Source: Paramecium pentaurelia
Lineage: Eukaryota > Ciliophora > Oligohymenophorea > Peniculida > Parameciidae
Assembly (NCBI GenBank): GCA_905183005.1
Contig: CAJJDO010000066.1
Span: forward strand, 336,819-400,818
Length of the DNA: 64,000 nucleotides
Direction of reading: 5' to 3'
In this document: positions 14,318-26,800 of the stretch, one piece after another
How positions within the stretch are numbered: the first letter of the stretch is position 1
Layout: each line of letters starts with the position of its first letter
Made by a program: the position numbers and the translations under genes
The notes under the pieces: generated by a model
What the model saw: only the letters and a program-made list of their open reading frames with translations
What the model was told of the DNA's origin: nothing
Database searches by the model: none

Positions 14318-14892
14318 ATACTTTACTGAACTCTTTGATTACTTACCTTTAACAGCAGTTGTTGAATCTCAAGTATTTTATCATCTAATTCAAACAGTTT
14401 TTCTGTCTACATGGTGGTATATCACCTTCAATTGACACTTTGGATCATATTCGATAGTTAGATAGAGTTTAAGAAGTACCTCATGAAGGACCAATGTGTG
14501 ATTTATTATGGAGTGATCCTGATGATAGATCTGGATGGGGAATATCTCCAAGAGGAGCTGGATATACTTTTGGATAGGATATCTCTGAGTAATTTAATCA
14601 TAATAACAAATTAAAGATGATTGCAAGAGCACATCAATTAGTTATGGATGTATAAAAATCATTCTTAATCATAGGGTTATTCATTAGCTCACGATAGAAA
14701 TGTTGTAACTATATTCTCTGCACCTAATTATTGCTATAGATGTGGAAATTAAGCTGGAATTATGGAAGTTGATGAAAATTTAAGATAAACATTGTACTTT
14801 ATAATCATTATTATAATAGTATTACATTTGATCCAGCACCTAGATCAGAAAATGAATCTGTTCCAAAAAGAGTACCAGATTATTTCTTATGA
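13794..14892 (+). CDS. Serine/threonine protein phosphatase 2A catalytic subunit
   Basis: A metal-dependent phosphatase of the PPP family. Six introns (36, 23, 25, 25, 25 and 26 nt) leave 939 nt, 312 residues, close to the usual 309. Visible motifs in order are GDIHGQFHD (metal ligands), GDYVDRG, GNHESRQIT, VYGFYDEC, HGG, WSDPDDR and SAPNYCYRCGNQAG. The last residues are PDYFL, the conserved tail whose terminal Leu is methylated and whose Tyr is phosphorylated in PP2A; this separates it from PP1, and the tail and GHHSVE also match PP2A better than PP4/PP6. The HU-domain gene starts 34 bases downstream on the same strand. Confidence 0.95.
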
Positions 14893-14926
14893 TTATTAAT
14901 ATATAATATACATAAAAATCAGTTTC

Positions 14927-15969
14927 ATGAACCTTGACGATATCTATAATTGGTATATATATGCATTCAAATTACAGGATCCTTAGTCATAGTCAAAATT
15001 ATCCAGGAAAACATCAAGAATCCTAACCAAGAACTATTGCATCTTATAAACCACTTGAAGCAAAAGCTTAATTTCATATAGTGATTAAGGCTACTGCAGA
15101 GTACATCAAAGATAAAATGCTAAATGGAAATGTAACATTAAAAATTGATTACTTTAGGGCGTCAATATGAAAGAGTTAGGAGCATTTACAATGGAAGTTA
15201 ATTCAGATTATGTTAAACCACTCTAACATTCAGGATTTAATATGACTCAAGATTTGGGAATTCAAAGAGCAGAGAGAAAACATATTCATTAGATAAGGTA
15301 GATAATTGTTATTATAGATCTAGACCATGTTTTGTTCCTGACAATTCTTTTAAATATTTTTTGGCTCGTTATCCTGGAAAAGAGGAAATAACAAAACCAT
15401 TGAGTTAACATTCCATTTATCAAAAAGGATTTGGAATGAACTTCTGTAATGCTGGTCCTATTGCTGCATCTTGGTAATGAATTATATTTATAATATCAGT
15501 TATTTAGGTAAGGATGTTGTATAATGTATACATAATTCATTGATAAAGGCAATTCATGATTTAACTAGATTAGGACATAATTTAAATATAGATTTTGGAT
15601 TCATCAAAATCACTGTTTAAAATAGAGATCTTAAATATAAATATGAATAATCATTTATTAATCGATTAAATTAGACAGATTATGAACTCAAAGTATATAA
15701 ATATTAATTATTAAGATGCGTTAATCTGATTTAGCTACATCTTAACATTGGACAACCACTTATTAAGAGAAATGGTCTAAGAGCACGTATAAATAATTAA
15801 TTAATATAATAGTTTAAATAATTTATTAACACGTCCAAATGCAGGTTAAGTATAGGATAATTATGAAAAATCTATGGCATTGAAAATTATGTCACTTGAT
15901 CTCAATACAGCTGAAAAAACAGATTATAGCAAAAAGTAGAAAGTGCAATTACCATCATTAAATAAATGA
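14927..15969 (+). CDS. HU-domain protein, CCDC81-like
   Basis: Six introns (25, 26, 20, 26, 23 and 26 nt) leave 897 nt, 298 residues. Two segments look like the paired HU-type domains of CCDC81. The first has VIKATAEYIKDKM then, across intron 2, GVNMKELGAFTMEV. The second has a helical YLGKDVVQCIHNSLIKAI stretch followed by LNIDFGFIKITVQNRDLK. Between them is a basic linker with RPCFVPDNSFKYF. CCDC81-type proteins are linked to centrosomes and cilia, which suits a ciliate, but the role is inferred from family likeness recognised by eye. The start at 14927 is chosen because it joins in frame to the rest through a typical 25-nt intron; an in-frame ATG at 14961 lies inside that intron. Confidence 0.65.
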
Positions 15970-16070
15970 GTTTGTTAAAAAACAATATCAAATTTTAAAG
16001 AGATTTATTACATCTTCTTTATATTTTTTGATTATTTAAGATTATATTTATTATCCATATATATATTATC
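15970..16070. terminator. Short convergent intergenic space
   Basis: Only 101 bases separate the stop of the HU-domain gene (+) from the stop of AlaRS (-). Both 3' ends must lie here or overlap. It is AT-rich with no clear poly(A) signal that I can single out. Confidence 0.4.
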
Positions 16071-19000
16071 TCAAAATTAAGCAAAACCTTGCTCTTTAAG
16101 ATACTTTGTTGCTTTATTCTTATTGAATTTACCTAAGATAGAGAATGTTAACACATCATTAACTTAGATAGTTTTCTATTAATTTATAATTATTATTATT
16201 ATACCTTTCCATCTTTAACACTAATCTTATTCTACTTATTCATTTTCAATTATTATCCTTCTTCCTCTATTTATTTACTCAACTCTTCTACATTGAAATT
16301 ATTTTCACCAAAGGCTCCATAAATGAAAGTGTCAGCAACAAACAATAAACCTTTCTTGGAATCTTTGAGTTATTGGATATACTTTCCAATTTCACTGAAA
16401 TAAGCAGTTGGATTTTATTCATTTGATTGAATAAGTGTTCTTTAATTCGGACCATCAATAACATATTTCATTTGTGATTTGATCAATTCAGCCTTAAGTT
16501 ACTAATATAATAATAATAATGATATAATACATTATAAGCAGATTCATAATGTTTCTTTTCTTAGAATATCTTGCTACCTTCTTCAACCAATTAATTCTTA
16601 GAAATTGACCATAATTTAACTAATGAATTAATCATCTCTCCCTCTGAATTTAAAACTTCAATAGTCTTAACTCCAGCAACATAATAAAGTCTAACAACAC
16701 CATCTTATAATTTTTAAGTTTTAAGAATTCTAACCCATCCTACTTCTGATGTGCTATCACAATGGGTACCACAACAAGCTTCAACATCTATTCCATCTAT
16801 ATTAACAACTCTTAATTCATTTCCTGGTACAATACCACCTTAATATAATCTAAATCCATATTCTTTTTCTGCATCTGCTTTATTCATAAATCCTTTATTG
16901 ATTTACTTTGCAGATAATATTATTTTATTGACTTCATTCTCTATTGCTTATTCTTACTCCTTTGTTAAAGGTGCAAAATGAGTAATATCAAGATGTGCAT
17001 TATGTACACTCTTATGAGCACCATTCTACCAAACATGAGGTCCAAGTACTCTTCTACATGCTGCGAATACAATATGAGTAGCTGTATGATGATTTCTCAA
17101 TATAGATCTTCTATCTAAATCTATTTCAGCTTAAACATCTAAACCAACATAAGTATCAACTTAATTTGGTAATGGTTTTTCTAAAATATGTAACACAGCC
17201 TTTCCTACTTTCTAAACATTATTAACAAAATATCTTTCTCCTTAAATAGTTAACCAACCTTAATCATTTTCTTATCCACCACCAAATGGATAAAAGGCAG
17301 ATTAATTCAAAATCACTATATTAGGAAGATTCTATTATTAAACATTACTAAATATAGTAACAATTTTAGCTTAGAATTTACCATCTTTAGGTGTTTGATA
17401 ATATAAATTAGTAGTTTCTGGTATATGAACTGTGTTATAAAGAATAGCTTCAGGTGCTTTAGTAATTCTAGCTGCTCTATCTGCCAATTCAGCATATAAA
17501 TTACCAGGGATTGGTAATTTACTAATTTGACTAATAGTATCAGCTGGTATTCCATGTGTACTCATAGCAAATATCCAATCATCAATACTTAATTAATTAT
17601 TCTTTTATTTTAATAATTTTTCTAATTTAACTTTCTTATCATCATCTGTTTTTGCCCATCTTTCATATTCTTATTTAATAATTTAATCAAAACTCTTATA
17701 TTCACCAAATGGACCATAAAGTTTAGCCAAATCATTTTTATGTTCTTAAAATAATTATAATAATCCATCCATTCCTAATTTATCCCACCAATTATTCTTC
17801 TTTAAAACAGCAAATACTCTTCTAATGATATTTCTAATATTAGAACCACCACCAACATTAGATGGTAATGATCCATCAGTTACTACCATCATAACAGTAC
17901 GTGTATGATCTAAAATGATATACATATCTTTTAATTATTCANTCTCTATTGCTTATTCTTACTCCTTTGTTAAAGGTGCAAAATGAGTAATATCAAGATG
18001 TGCATTATGTACACTCTTATGAGCACCATTCTACCAAACATGAGGTCCAAGTACTCTTCTACATGCTGCGAATACAATATGAGTAGCTGTATGATGATTT
18101 CTCAATATAGATCTTCTATCTAAATCTATTTCAGCTTAAACATCTAAACCAACATAAGTATCAACTTAATTTGGTAATGGTTTTTCTAAAATATGTAACA
18201 CAGCCTTTCCTACTTTCTAAACATTATTAACAAAATATCTTTCTCCTTAAATAGTTAACCAACCTTAATCATTTTCTTATCCACCACCAAATGGATAAAA
18301 GGCAGATTAATTCAAAATCACTATATTAGGAAGATTCTATTATTAAACATTACTAAATATAGTAACAATTTTAGCTTAGAATTTACCATCTTTAGGTGTT
18401 TGATAATATAAATTAGTAGTTTCTGGTATATGTACTGTGTTATAAAGAATAGCTTCAGGTGCTTTAGTAATTCTAGCTGCTCTATCTGCCAATTCAGCAT
18501 ATAAATTACCAGGGATTGGTAATTTACTAATTTGACTAATAGTATCAGCTGGTATTCCATGTGTACTCATAGCAAATATCCAATCATCAATACTTAATTA
18601 ATTATTCTTTTATTTTAATAATTTTTCTAATTTAACTTTCTTATCATCATCTGTTTTTGCCCATCTTTCATATTCTTATTTAATAATTTAATCAAAACTC
18701 TTATATTCACCAAATGGACCATAAAGTTTAGCCAAATCATTTTTATGTTCTTAAAATAATTATAATAATCCATCCATTCCTAATTTATCCCACCAATTAT
18801 TTTTCTTCAAAACGGCAAATACTCTTCTAATGATATTTCTAATATTAGAACCACCACCAACATTAGATGGTAATGATCCATCAGTTACTACCATCATAAC
18901 AGTACGTGTATGATCTAAAATGATATACATATCTTTTAATTATTCAATTTCCCTCTTTATAGTTTAAACATCATATCCAATTTATGATGATATAAATTCC

Positions 19001-20076
19001 CATGTCTTATCAACATTTTCAACCTCATCAACATTCAATAAACAACTATATGGTCCAAATGCTTTCCAAACATCATTTGAATATTCAACTTATAATTTTT
19101 ATGCCAAGAATGCAAATGCTCCAGCAAATACATCAAAATAACTTGTTGGTGAACCATTTACTAACCAAGGTATACGTTCTAATCCAATTCCAGTATCTAT
19201 AATTTTAATAGGTAATTCTTCATATGATCCATCATGGAAATATTTATATTACATAAATACCATATTTCCTACTTCTAATCCATTTACAAAATATTCTACT
19301 GATGGACCTAGATTTCCACCACCTGCCCAAACATCTTCAATAAATGTAATATCATCTGGATTAATTTCTAATTCTTCAGTCAACCATCTATAATTAAATT
19401 CAACGCATTCTTCTTTAAAGAATACATATTTATCAGGATAATTGAATGTCTATATACCAAGCATTATAAATCCTGAATAATGTCTACCTGTTAAACCAAT
19501 ATTGTCTAGATCATTAAATCTAACACAAAATTATGGACAAATCAATGGATTTGCTGGTGGATCCATTTCACCTGTTACACAAAATGGTTAGAAACAATAG
19601 ATTCCTGCTGCTACATAATCAACATCATTTCTCCATCTTGCCACAACTGGATATCTATCAATTGCTGTGCATGGTACTCTTGCACTTGTTAAAGATTTCT
19701 TGAATCCATTCCAAGCATCAGCATATGTTATTTTATTTCCTTTTGCCCCTTTACCAGTACCTACACCAATAAAAGAATATTTTCCTTCACAACTAAAAAT
19801 TTATTGAATTCTTCTATTACTTTGAATCTCCACATGTAGTCTTTTTATCTGTATGTCTCCAAAAATATGCACCACATTTTGGACATTTGCATCTACTAAA
19901 CCCAAATTTATCAAAAACCTTGGTTGGATAGAACAACTCTGGATTAGCTTCAAATTAAGGTCTTACAATCTTTTTAATTTCCTATTATAAAATTAACACA
20001 TTCACTCTACCTTTGGTGTGATAGCCTTTATAGTTTTTACTTCTTCAATGGTCTCTTCAAATTCCTTTTATTACAT
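16071..20076 (-). CDS. Alanyl-tRNA synthetase, archaeal type
   Basis: Charges tRNA-Ala. The N-terminus has the extension seen in archaeal AlaRS: PELFYPTKVFDKFGF, then a zinc-like C-x-C-x2-C, FWRHTDKKTTCGD, and C-x3-YSFIG. The class II catalytic part follows, with DTGIGLERIPW as motif 3. The editing domain shows NHHTATH (HxxxH) and CCGTHCDST (CxxxH). A C-terminal helical and alpha/beta tail ends in KEQGFAQF. Introns of 29 and 28 nt near the start and 29 and 29 nt near the end were identified. The 1004-bp repeat at 16938-18946 is in frame; removing 1005 bases and the four introns gives 2886 nt, 961 residues. The usual eukaryotic cytosolic enzyme is of bacterial-like architecture and lacks this N-terminal module. 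Confidence 0.92.
16938..18946. repeat. Direct 1004-bp near-duplication around a single N in AlaRS
   Basis: Bases 16938-17941 recur as 17943-18946 (offset 1005) around the N at 17942. Unlike the other duplications, I see differences: positions 17428, 17797, 17803 and 17809 versus 18433, 18802, 18808 and 18814. All four fall at third codon positions and are silent (Val, Lys, Leu, Ala codons). Confidence 0.8.
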
Positions 20077-22556
20077 CACTTTCGATATTTAATATAAATG
20101 ATTTGTTTACAAGAAACGTGTTTTAAATAGTCTAATAATTATCATTTAATATCATTCAATCATAGATGTGCCTATATCATTATATTTTATATTCTATTTT
20201 TTATTTAGAAGAATATAATTAGTTGATTAGCTTTGATGTAAATTATATTATATTAGTTAACCATTTATAAAATAGATTATATATCTTATATTCAATCAAT
20301 TTATTTTCCTTTTGGATAACTATATGATAGTTAATACTTAACACATTAATCATTATAAATTATTTGGTTCTATTTACAATTTAATATATTAATATATAAT
20401 GTTATTAAGATAAGAAATAAGTGTAAAAATAATAGATGAATTCATATAATTAGTTCCTATATACTATATCTTACTAAATATATATACTACTATGATTAAT
20501 ATAATTTCATAATATAGTGAATCTAAAATTATTCATTAATCCATTGGTTACAAGTATTTTAGATTTTTTAATCCTTTTCTACTTAAAGGAATATAATGAG
20601 AACTAAAAATTGAAATGTAGAAATAAAGTTATTATATTTAAAGAAGATATTAGAAATAATCATTTTTAATTATATTTATATAACGTTAATTTTATGTTAT
20701 TATTAGAATGATAACTATTAACTATTAGTCATAAAAGAAATTATTATTGATTCTTTTTTAAAATACTAAAGAAATATTATTATTCTTATGTAATTAAGAA
20801 TAGTTATTATAATTTACATAAATGATTTCTCTAATTTTATTTAAATTAAATATTAACAGTTATCATACTTGTTATAATAAAGCATAAATGGAACTTATCT
20901 AAGAATCTTAATTCTATCATAGTATCTACATTTAAATTAAGAAGTAAATTCATTAGAGTATTTCTACTATATATATTATAGTCAGTTCAACTCTATTCAA
21001 TCTATTTATAAATGAACAGATTAAATCTAATTACAAATAGAAAAATAAATATAGTTGTAATCTACTCCATCTTTAATTGTGATTAAGAATTATTAAAATA
21101 ATAAAAGAGTTAAAATATATCGTATGCCGGGAATTCCTTCTATAAGTATAATTTAATCTATTGATTGAAAGTTTTCTAAAGGGTTTAACATTAAATGTAA
21201 ATAATAATAATTATTGAATACCACCCACTGGCAAATTTAGATAAAAACTCTTGTTCTCCTTCCGTTTCATTCAAATTTATAACCTGATTATTCTAAATTT
21301 AAGCAAGGTAGTATTAAGCAATTATATTTAAACAGTCCTGATTTCTCCATTAATTATTTCTTAAAATATGTTATGTCAACATAGTTGCTTAAATATTTCC
21401 ACCAACTCTTAATTCCTAAACAAATGATTCTGTATTCTTTGATAAGATATAAGCTAATTAATGAATAAATATATTCATATTAATTATTATTATCTTAATA
21501 TATTGATCTAGCATAATTAGATATAATAGATTTGATATTTTTTCTGAAATTAAGAAAGTAAAAGTCAATCCTATGGTTAGATTAATAGATAAACTTTGAA
21601 TTGAATATGATACTAAAATGAAAAATAAGAAATTCATTAATAAATACTATGATCAAATGGAAATGGAAATTTAAGATGAAAATCAAATTTTAGGATTGTT
21701 AAAATAGAATAATTACTAATATTAATTGATTATTAATTATCTACTTAGAGTTGATGTTCTTATACAATAAGTAATTCTATTTTTTATACCTAAAATTATT
21801 GAATCATCTAAATATTAAGGAAATACCTATTTACTTTATTTTACTTCCAATAAACTCTTATCCAAAAGAACAATAAAATATTACATGTTCTAATATCACA
21901 AAATTTCAATTTTGGACATAGATTTTAATTACTCTATATATATATTAAAACTAATTAAAAAAAACAATCCCTTAAATTCAATTACTAAAAATCAAATTTC
22001 AAACAAGAGGAGAAAAATGCATATTTAATCAAAAGTTTTAATTGTATTACTATTAATATTTAACTTGTGCTTTATCCTAATTTCTATGAAAAACTATTTT
22101 TATCCTAATTTCTATGAAAAACTATTTGATTCTAATTTCTCCAACTCTATTTTCAAAAATCTCTTTTGAAATTTCCAAAAGTTATACATTTAACACATAT
22201 CTTTTGAGTAGGATAATTTTAAAGGATGCTTATTTTTTCTAAACTAGAAAAGCATTATTTTTAAATACTGCATATGAATGTATTTATTTAGATTTTTTTA
22301 GAATGGAGGAGGTATTATAATAAAATAGATTTGGTTCCATTAGAATCATAAGATTTCATGGAAAAAATGGTACAGAATTCTAACAACTTTACCAATTATT
22401 ATAAAAAGAGGAAATCTTTTTTATTTCTAAATTCTAAATAAAATCAAAATTCATATGATAAAATGTTGAAGTTATTTAAATCTGTAAAACATTTACTATG
22501 CCTTTTTGCAAATTTTTAATCTTCTAAGAGGTGATATTTTTCAAGAGAGTTTGAAA
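20077..22556. other. AT-rich intergenic, 2.5 kb
   Basis: Nothing is recognised. A TGA-free stretch at about 21600-21950 on the + strand would code a charged peptide, but in DNA this AT-rich that length is expected by chance. Confidence 0.4.
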
Positions 22557-22931
22557 ATGACCAAAATCTATCAACAAAGAATAATAATTCATATTATATT
22601 TTAAGCTTCTATTTTATGGCTAATAGGAACTCCACTTTTATAATTGAAGCAGAAATATTTTAGCTCTATATAATTTACTCATCAATTATTCAATATGTAT
22701 ACTCCTCAATTCAAATTATCTTAAATGATATTATTTATAGAATTTACATCATATAATTATTTAAATTATGCCCTTATCTTAATCCCTTAAGAATTACTGA
22801 TGAGACATAGAGAGAGCAATATGGAGAAAAAATTTAAATTTAAAATAAGAACTGATTTAAATAAAGAAATTATATTAAAATGTTGGCTTTTACTACTTCA
22901 AAAAAAAGATATGAGGATTTAGATTGAGTGA
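22557..22931 (+). CDS. Unassigned 124-codon ORF, possibly a gene remnant
   Basis: ATG to TGA in the ciliate code, 124 residues. The middle is hydrophobic and aromatic-rich (LWLIGTPLLQLKQKYF, then NYLNYALILIPQELL) and could be membrane-associated. The end is charged. I do not recognise a family. The flanking DNA (22290-22520) has a further in-frame-looking peptide in another frame, which would fit a decayed longer gene. Chance is a real alternative. Confidence 0.2.
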
Positions 22932-23799
22932 TTAATCATTTATTGTTTATCTTAATCTTATTATTTCAAAAATTTAGACTTAACTCATCTATTAAGCTTT
23001 TCCTGTTTGTTGATTTTATGGTAGCTAAGGAGGAATTGTCACTTTATTTTGATTTACAACATAATGCTCCTAGATTAAATTCTAAAGAAATTTTTTAATT
23101 TAGCTAAAGATAGTATCAAAACAACTTATTTTCTAATGTGAAAAATCGACTATAGTATATTTAGAAAGATAATAAATAATTAATTATAAAAACCTTTAGA
23201 ATTTTTATACATTTGATTACAACAATCTATTTAATCAATCCTTAATTATATTAGTAGATTTAATATTGAGGAACTACTAGCAACATTAATACTCTAATCT
23301 ACTTTCCAAAATAACTTAAAATACTTTAAATTCAAAACACTATATATTTATTATGTAATAGAACTAATTTCTTAAATTTGTTAGTAGATATACTGTTATT
23401 AATATTTCTTAATCAGATAATGTAATTCTTCATTATAAGAACTAAGAAAAAATATCAGCTAAAATTACATAATTAATCAATCAGACAGAACACAGCATAA
23501 AAAAAAACATACATTAGAATAGAAATATGTTAATATATCGCCAAGTCATTTAAAAGATTGATTTTGATAGATCATAATTAGATCTAATTGTATAAAATTA
23601 TTTATTGAAATTCAATTAAAAAGAGCTTCACTGAATGTAAATTCAAGATGCTTAAGGTATACATTGAATAACTTTAGAGAAGAAATAAAAATTTATTCTT
23701 TAATGATACTTAAATAATAATTGAATTCATGGTATGTTGATATCAAAATAGATATATAATATATACAGAATAATATAATGATATTAAATAGTTCTACAA
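22932..23799. other. AT-rich intergenic
   Basis: I see nothing in this stretch up to the 3' flank of antigen B. Confidence 0.4.
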
Positions 23800-23860
23800 G
23801 AAATTTTTTTTTATAATTAATAATAATTTTTCCCTATATAAATGTAAAAAATCATTCTCA

Positions 23861-26800
23861 TCAGAACATGAGATATCCTAAAATGACTGTTGATAATCCA
23901 AGAATGTATCCTGAATCGGTTGTTGTTTAATTGTTTGTATTGTTTGTATTATTATCTGTATTATTTGGTTAAACAACAGGTGCAGTGCAAACTCCACATT
24001 TGCTTGTTGCTGCATTCCATGTATATGTATATCCAGAAACCAAGAAGCAATCATTTGATGATAAAGTTGATGGATCTGTGGCTGTGCATGTTCCACTAAC
24101 AAGAGTACAAACTTATTAAGTCTTTCTATCCCAATTCAAAAATCTTGTACAAGCTCCATTTGTTGCTTAATTTGTAGCACAAGTATGTGTGGCACATTTA
24201 CTAGCAACAGCAGTTGCACCAGTTCCTGAGGCTGCAGTCCATGAACATCTATCTCTAGCTTATGAACAAGCTGTTTAATCATTATTAGCAGTAGTACATG
24301 CTGTCATTAATGCACAAGTTCCAGTACCAGCAACAGCTCCTGTAGCAGTTGATTAAGTGAATACACAAATACCATCTAATCCACCTGAATTACATGCTGT
24401 CTTAGTTTTATAAGTTGAGCAATTAGCTTTTGTAATACAAGCTGTTCCATCTGATACACATGATGACAAGGCTACTGAACAAACATTGGTTGCTGTACCA
24501 TTTTGAATATCTGGGCAAGTTAATAATCTGCATTTAGCTGTGTTATTATTTGTAGCAGATGCAAGTTCCCAATAGCATACACCATCAGATCCAACAGCAG
24601 TTGTGCAGGCAGTTTAAGTTGCATATGATGAACATGCTCCTTTGACTAAACATGTTGTTCCATCAGATGTACATGTTGATAATTATGAAGAACATGCTGC
24701 ATGATTTATTCCAGTTAAATCAGCACATGATTAATCTCTGCAACTATTAGCAGTTGTATCCCATGTACAAATACCAGTTGAAGTTATTACTCCAGATGTA
24801 TAAACAGCTCCCTTATCATTGAAATAACATCCTGCTTATGAAGTATAAGATGAGCAAGCACCTAATGCAATACAACCAGTAGTTCCATTTGTTGTACATT
24901 TACTACTAGCAATTTAGCAATCGGAATGAGTTGTATAGAAAGCATCAGCACAAGATGTATATGGTTTACAAACCTTTGGATCTGCAGAATTCAAAGCTGG
25001 TACTGATTATATACAAGCTCCATCATATCCTGTGACACATCCACCATCAGTATTAGTTTCAGAACATAAAGTAATACCAACACAATTAGATCCATTAGTT
25101 GTACATTAATTACTTAACCATTTACATTATGTATCAGAATTCCAAGTCAAACTCTTGCATGAAGTATATCTAAAGCAAGCTCCTGTAGATCCATCAGAGT
25201 TAACAAAGTCTTTAACCCATAAACATGGTCCATTTGTTCCTTCAACACAAGCACTTCTCAATGTAGTTTATTCACAATTTTAAACTCTAGCACATTTTCC
25301 ATTAGCTCCAGCAGTACATCCAGCTCTTTAACCTTAACAAGCAGCATGAGTAGTTCCACTGAAATCTTAACAATCTTTGTCTCTACATTTATTTTATGCA
25401 CTATCCCAAGCACAAATAGTTCCATTAAGAGCAGTTGTACAAGCAGCATCAACAGTAACAGCTGCACAAGTTGATTTAGTAACACATCCACCTCCATTCT
25501 TTGTTGTACAATTAGTGAAATAACCAGCACAAGCTGCTTCAGAAGTTAAAGTAACTGGGGCAGTATTACATGTCTTTACTGTACAATAGGCTTAATTACT
25601 GCCAACAGCTGGCATCCATTCACATTATTGATTTGTTGCTGAAGTAACACAACCAGCTTAGCTCATTGCTTAGAAGCAGGTTCCTCTTGTGATACAATTT
25701 GTTCCATTTGTTGTACATGTACTTAAAGCTTATTTACATAAAGCATCAGTGGCAAAAGCAAAATCTTCACAAACCTTTGTCTTACATTTAACATCAGCAT
25801 CTAAAGTGCATCCAGATAAATAAGTATTACATTCTTCTGCAGATACTGTTGCTTCTGGAGCATTATCACAAGATCTTGTAATACAACCTGTACCATTCCA
25901 ATAGCATAATCTACCAGACTTATCAGTAACACATTATTTTTCTACCATAGTTTCACATGTATCTGGTACATCAACACATCCTTATCCTGATTCTGCAACT
26001 GTACATTTATTACTGAAATAAGCTCTGCATTTATCATTATCATCATAATCAGCAGTTGCAGGTGCAGTAGCACATGACTTATCTGCACATTAAGTACCAT
26101 TCCATCCACAAGCATCTCCAGTAGCATTGAATTTACATTATTCTTAATGTATATAAGTAGCACAAGCTGCTGTTTATTGACAACCTCCTAGAGTTGGTGC
26201 GCCACCATTAGCATCTGGTGTGGCAACTACTGTGCATCTAATAGAACCTGTGAAGAAATAAGTATTACAATCGTCGTGTGTGGCTGTTGCAGTTGGAGCA
26301 GTTGTGCATGATTTATCTTAACAAGCTGCTTAGGTTAAATTTGTATTCCAAACACAAACACCTCCAGTTGCATTTCTGTTGCATTAATCCTCAATTTAAT
26401 AAGAACTACATGCTCCTCTAGCCATGCAACCAGCGACAGCAGCTCCATTAGTAGCTCTAACTGTACATGTTGAATCAGCTGATGAACATTTAGAATGAGT
26501 ATCATATAAAGATGTCTATTCAATATTTCCACAACTGAAATCAACACAAGTCTTATTTGTTGCATTCCAGAAACATCTACCACCAGTTGTATTGAATCTG
26601 CATTAATTACTTGATTTATATGTTGAACAAGCAGCTCTTGGTTAACAACCTCCTAATCTTGCAACTGTGCATGTAGATAGATATGTAAAGCATTCATCAT
26701 GTGTGTTAAAGTTGGTGTCTGATGCAGCTGTATCACAAGTCTTTTTGATACAAGTTGAACCTGAGACAACACATTCCCCTTCAACTGCCCAAACGCATGC

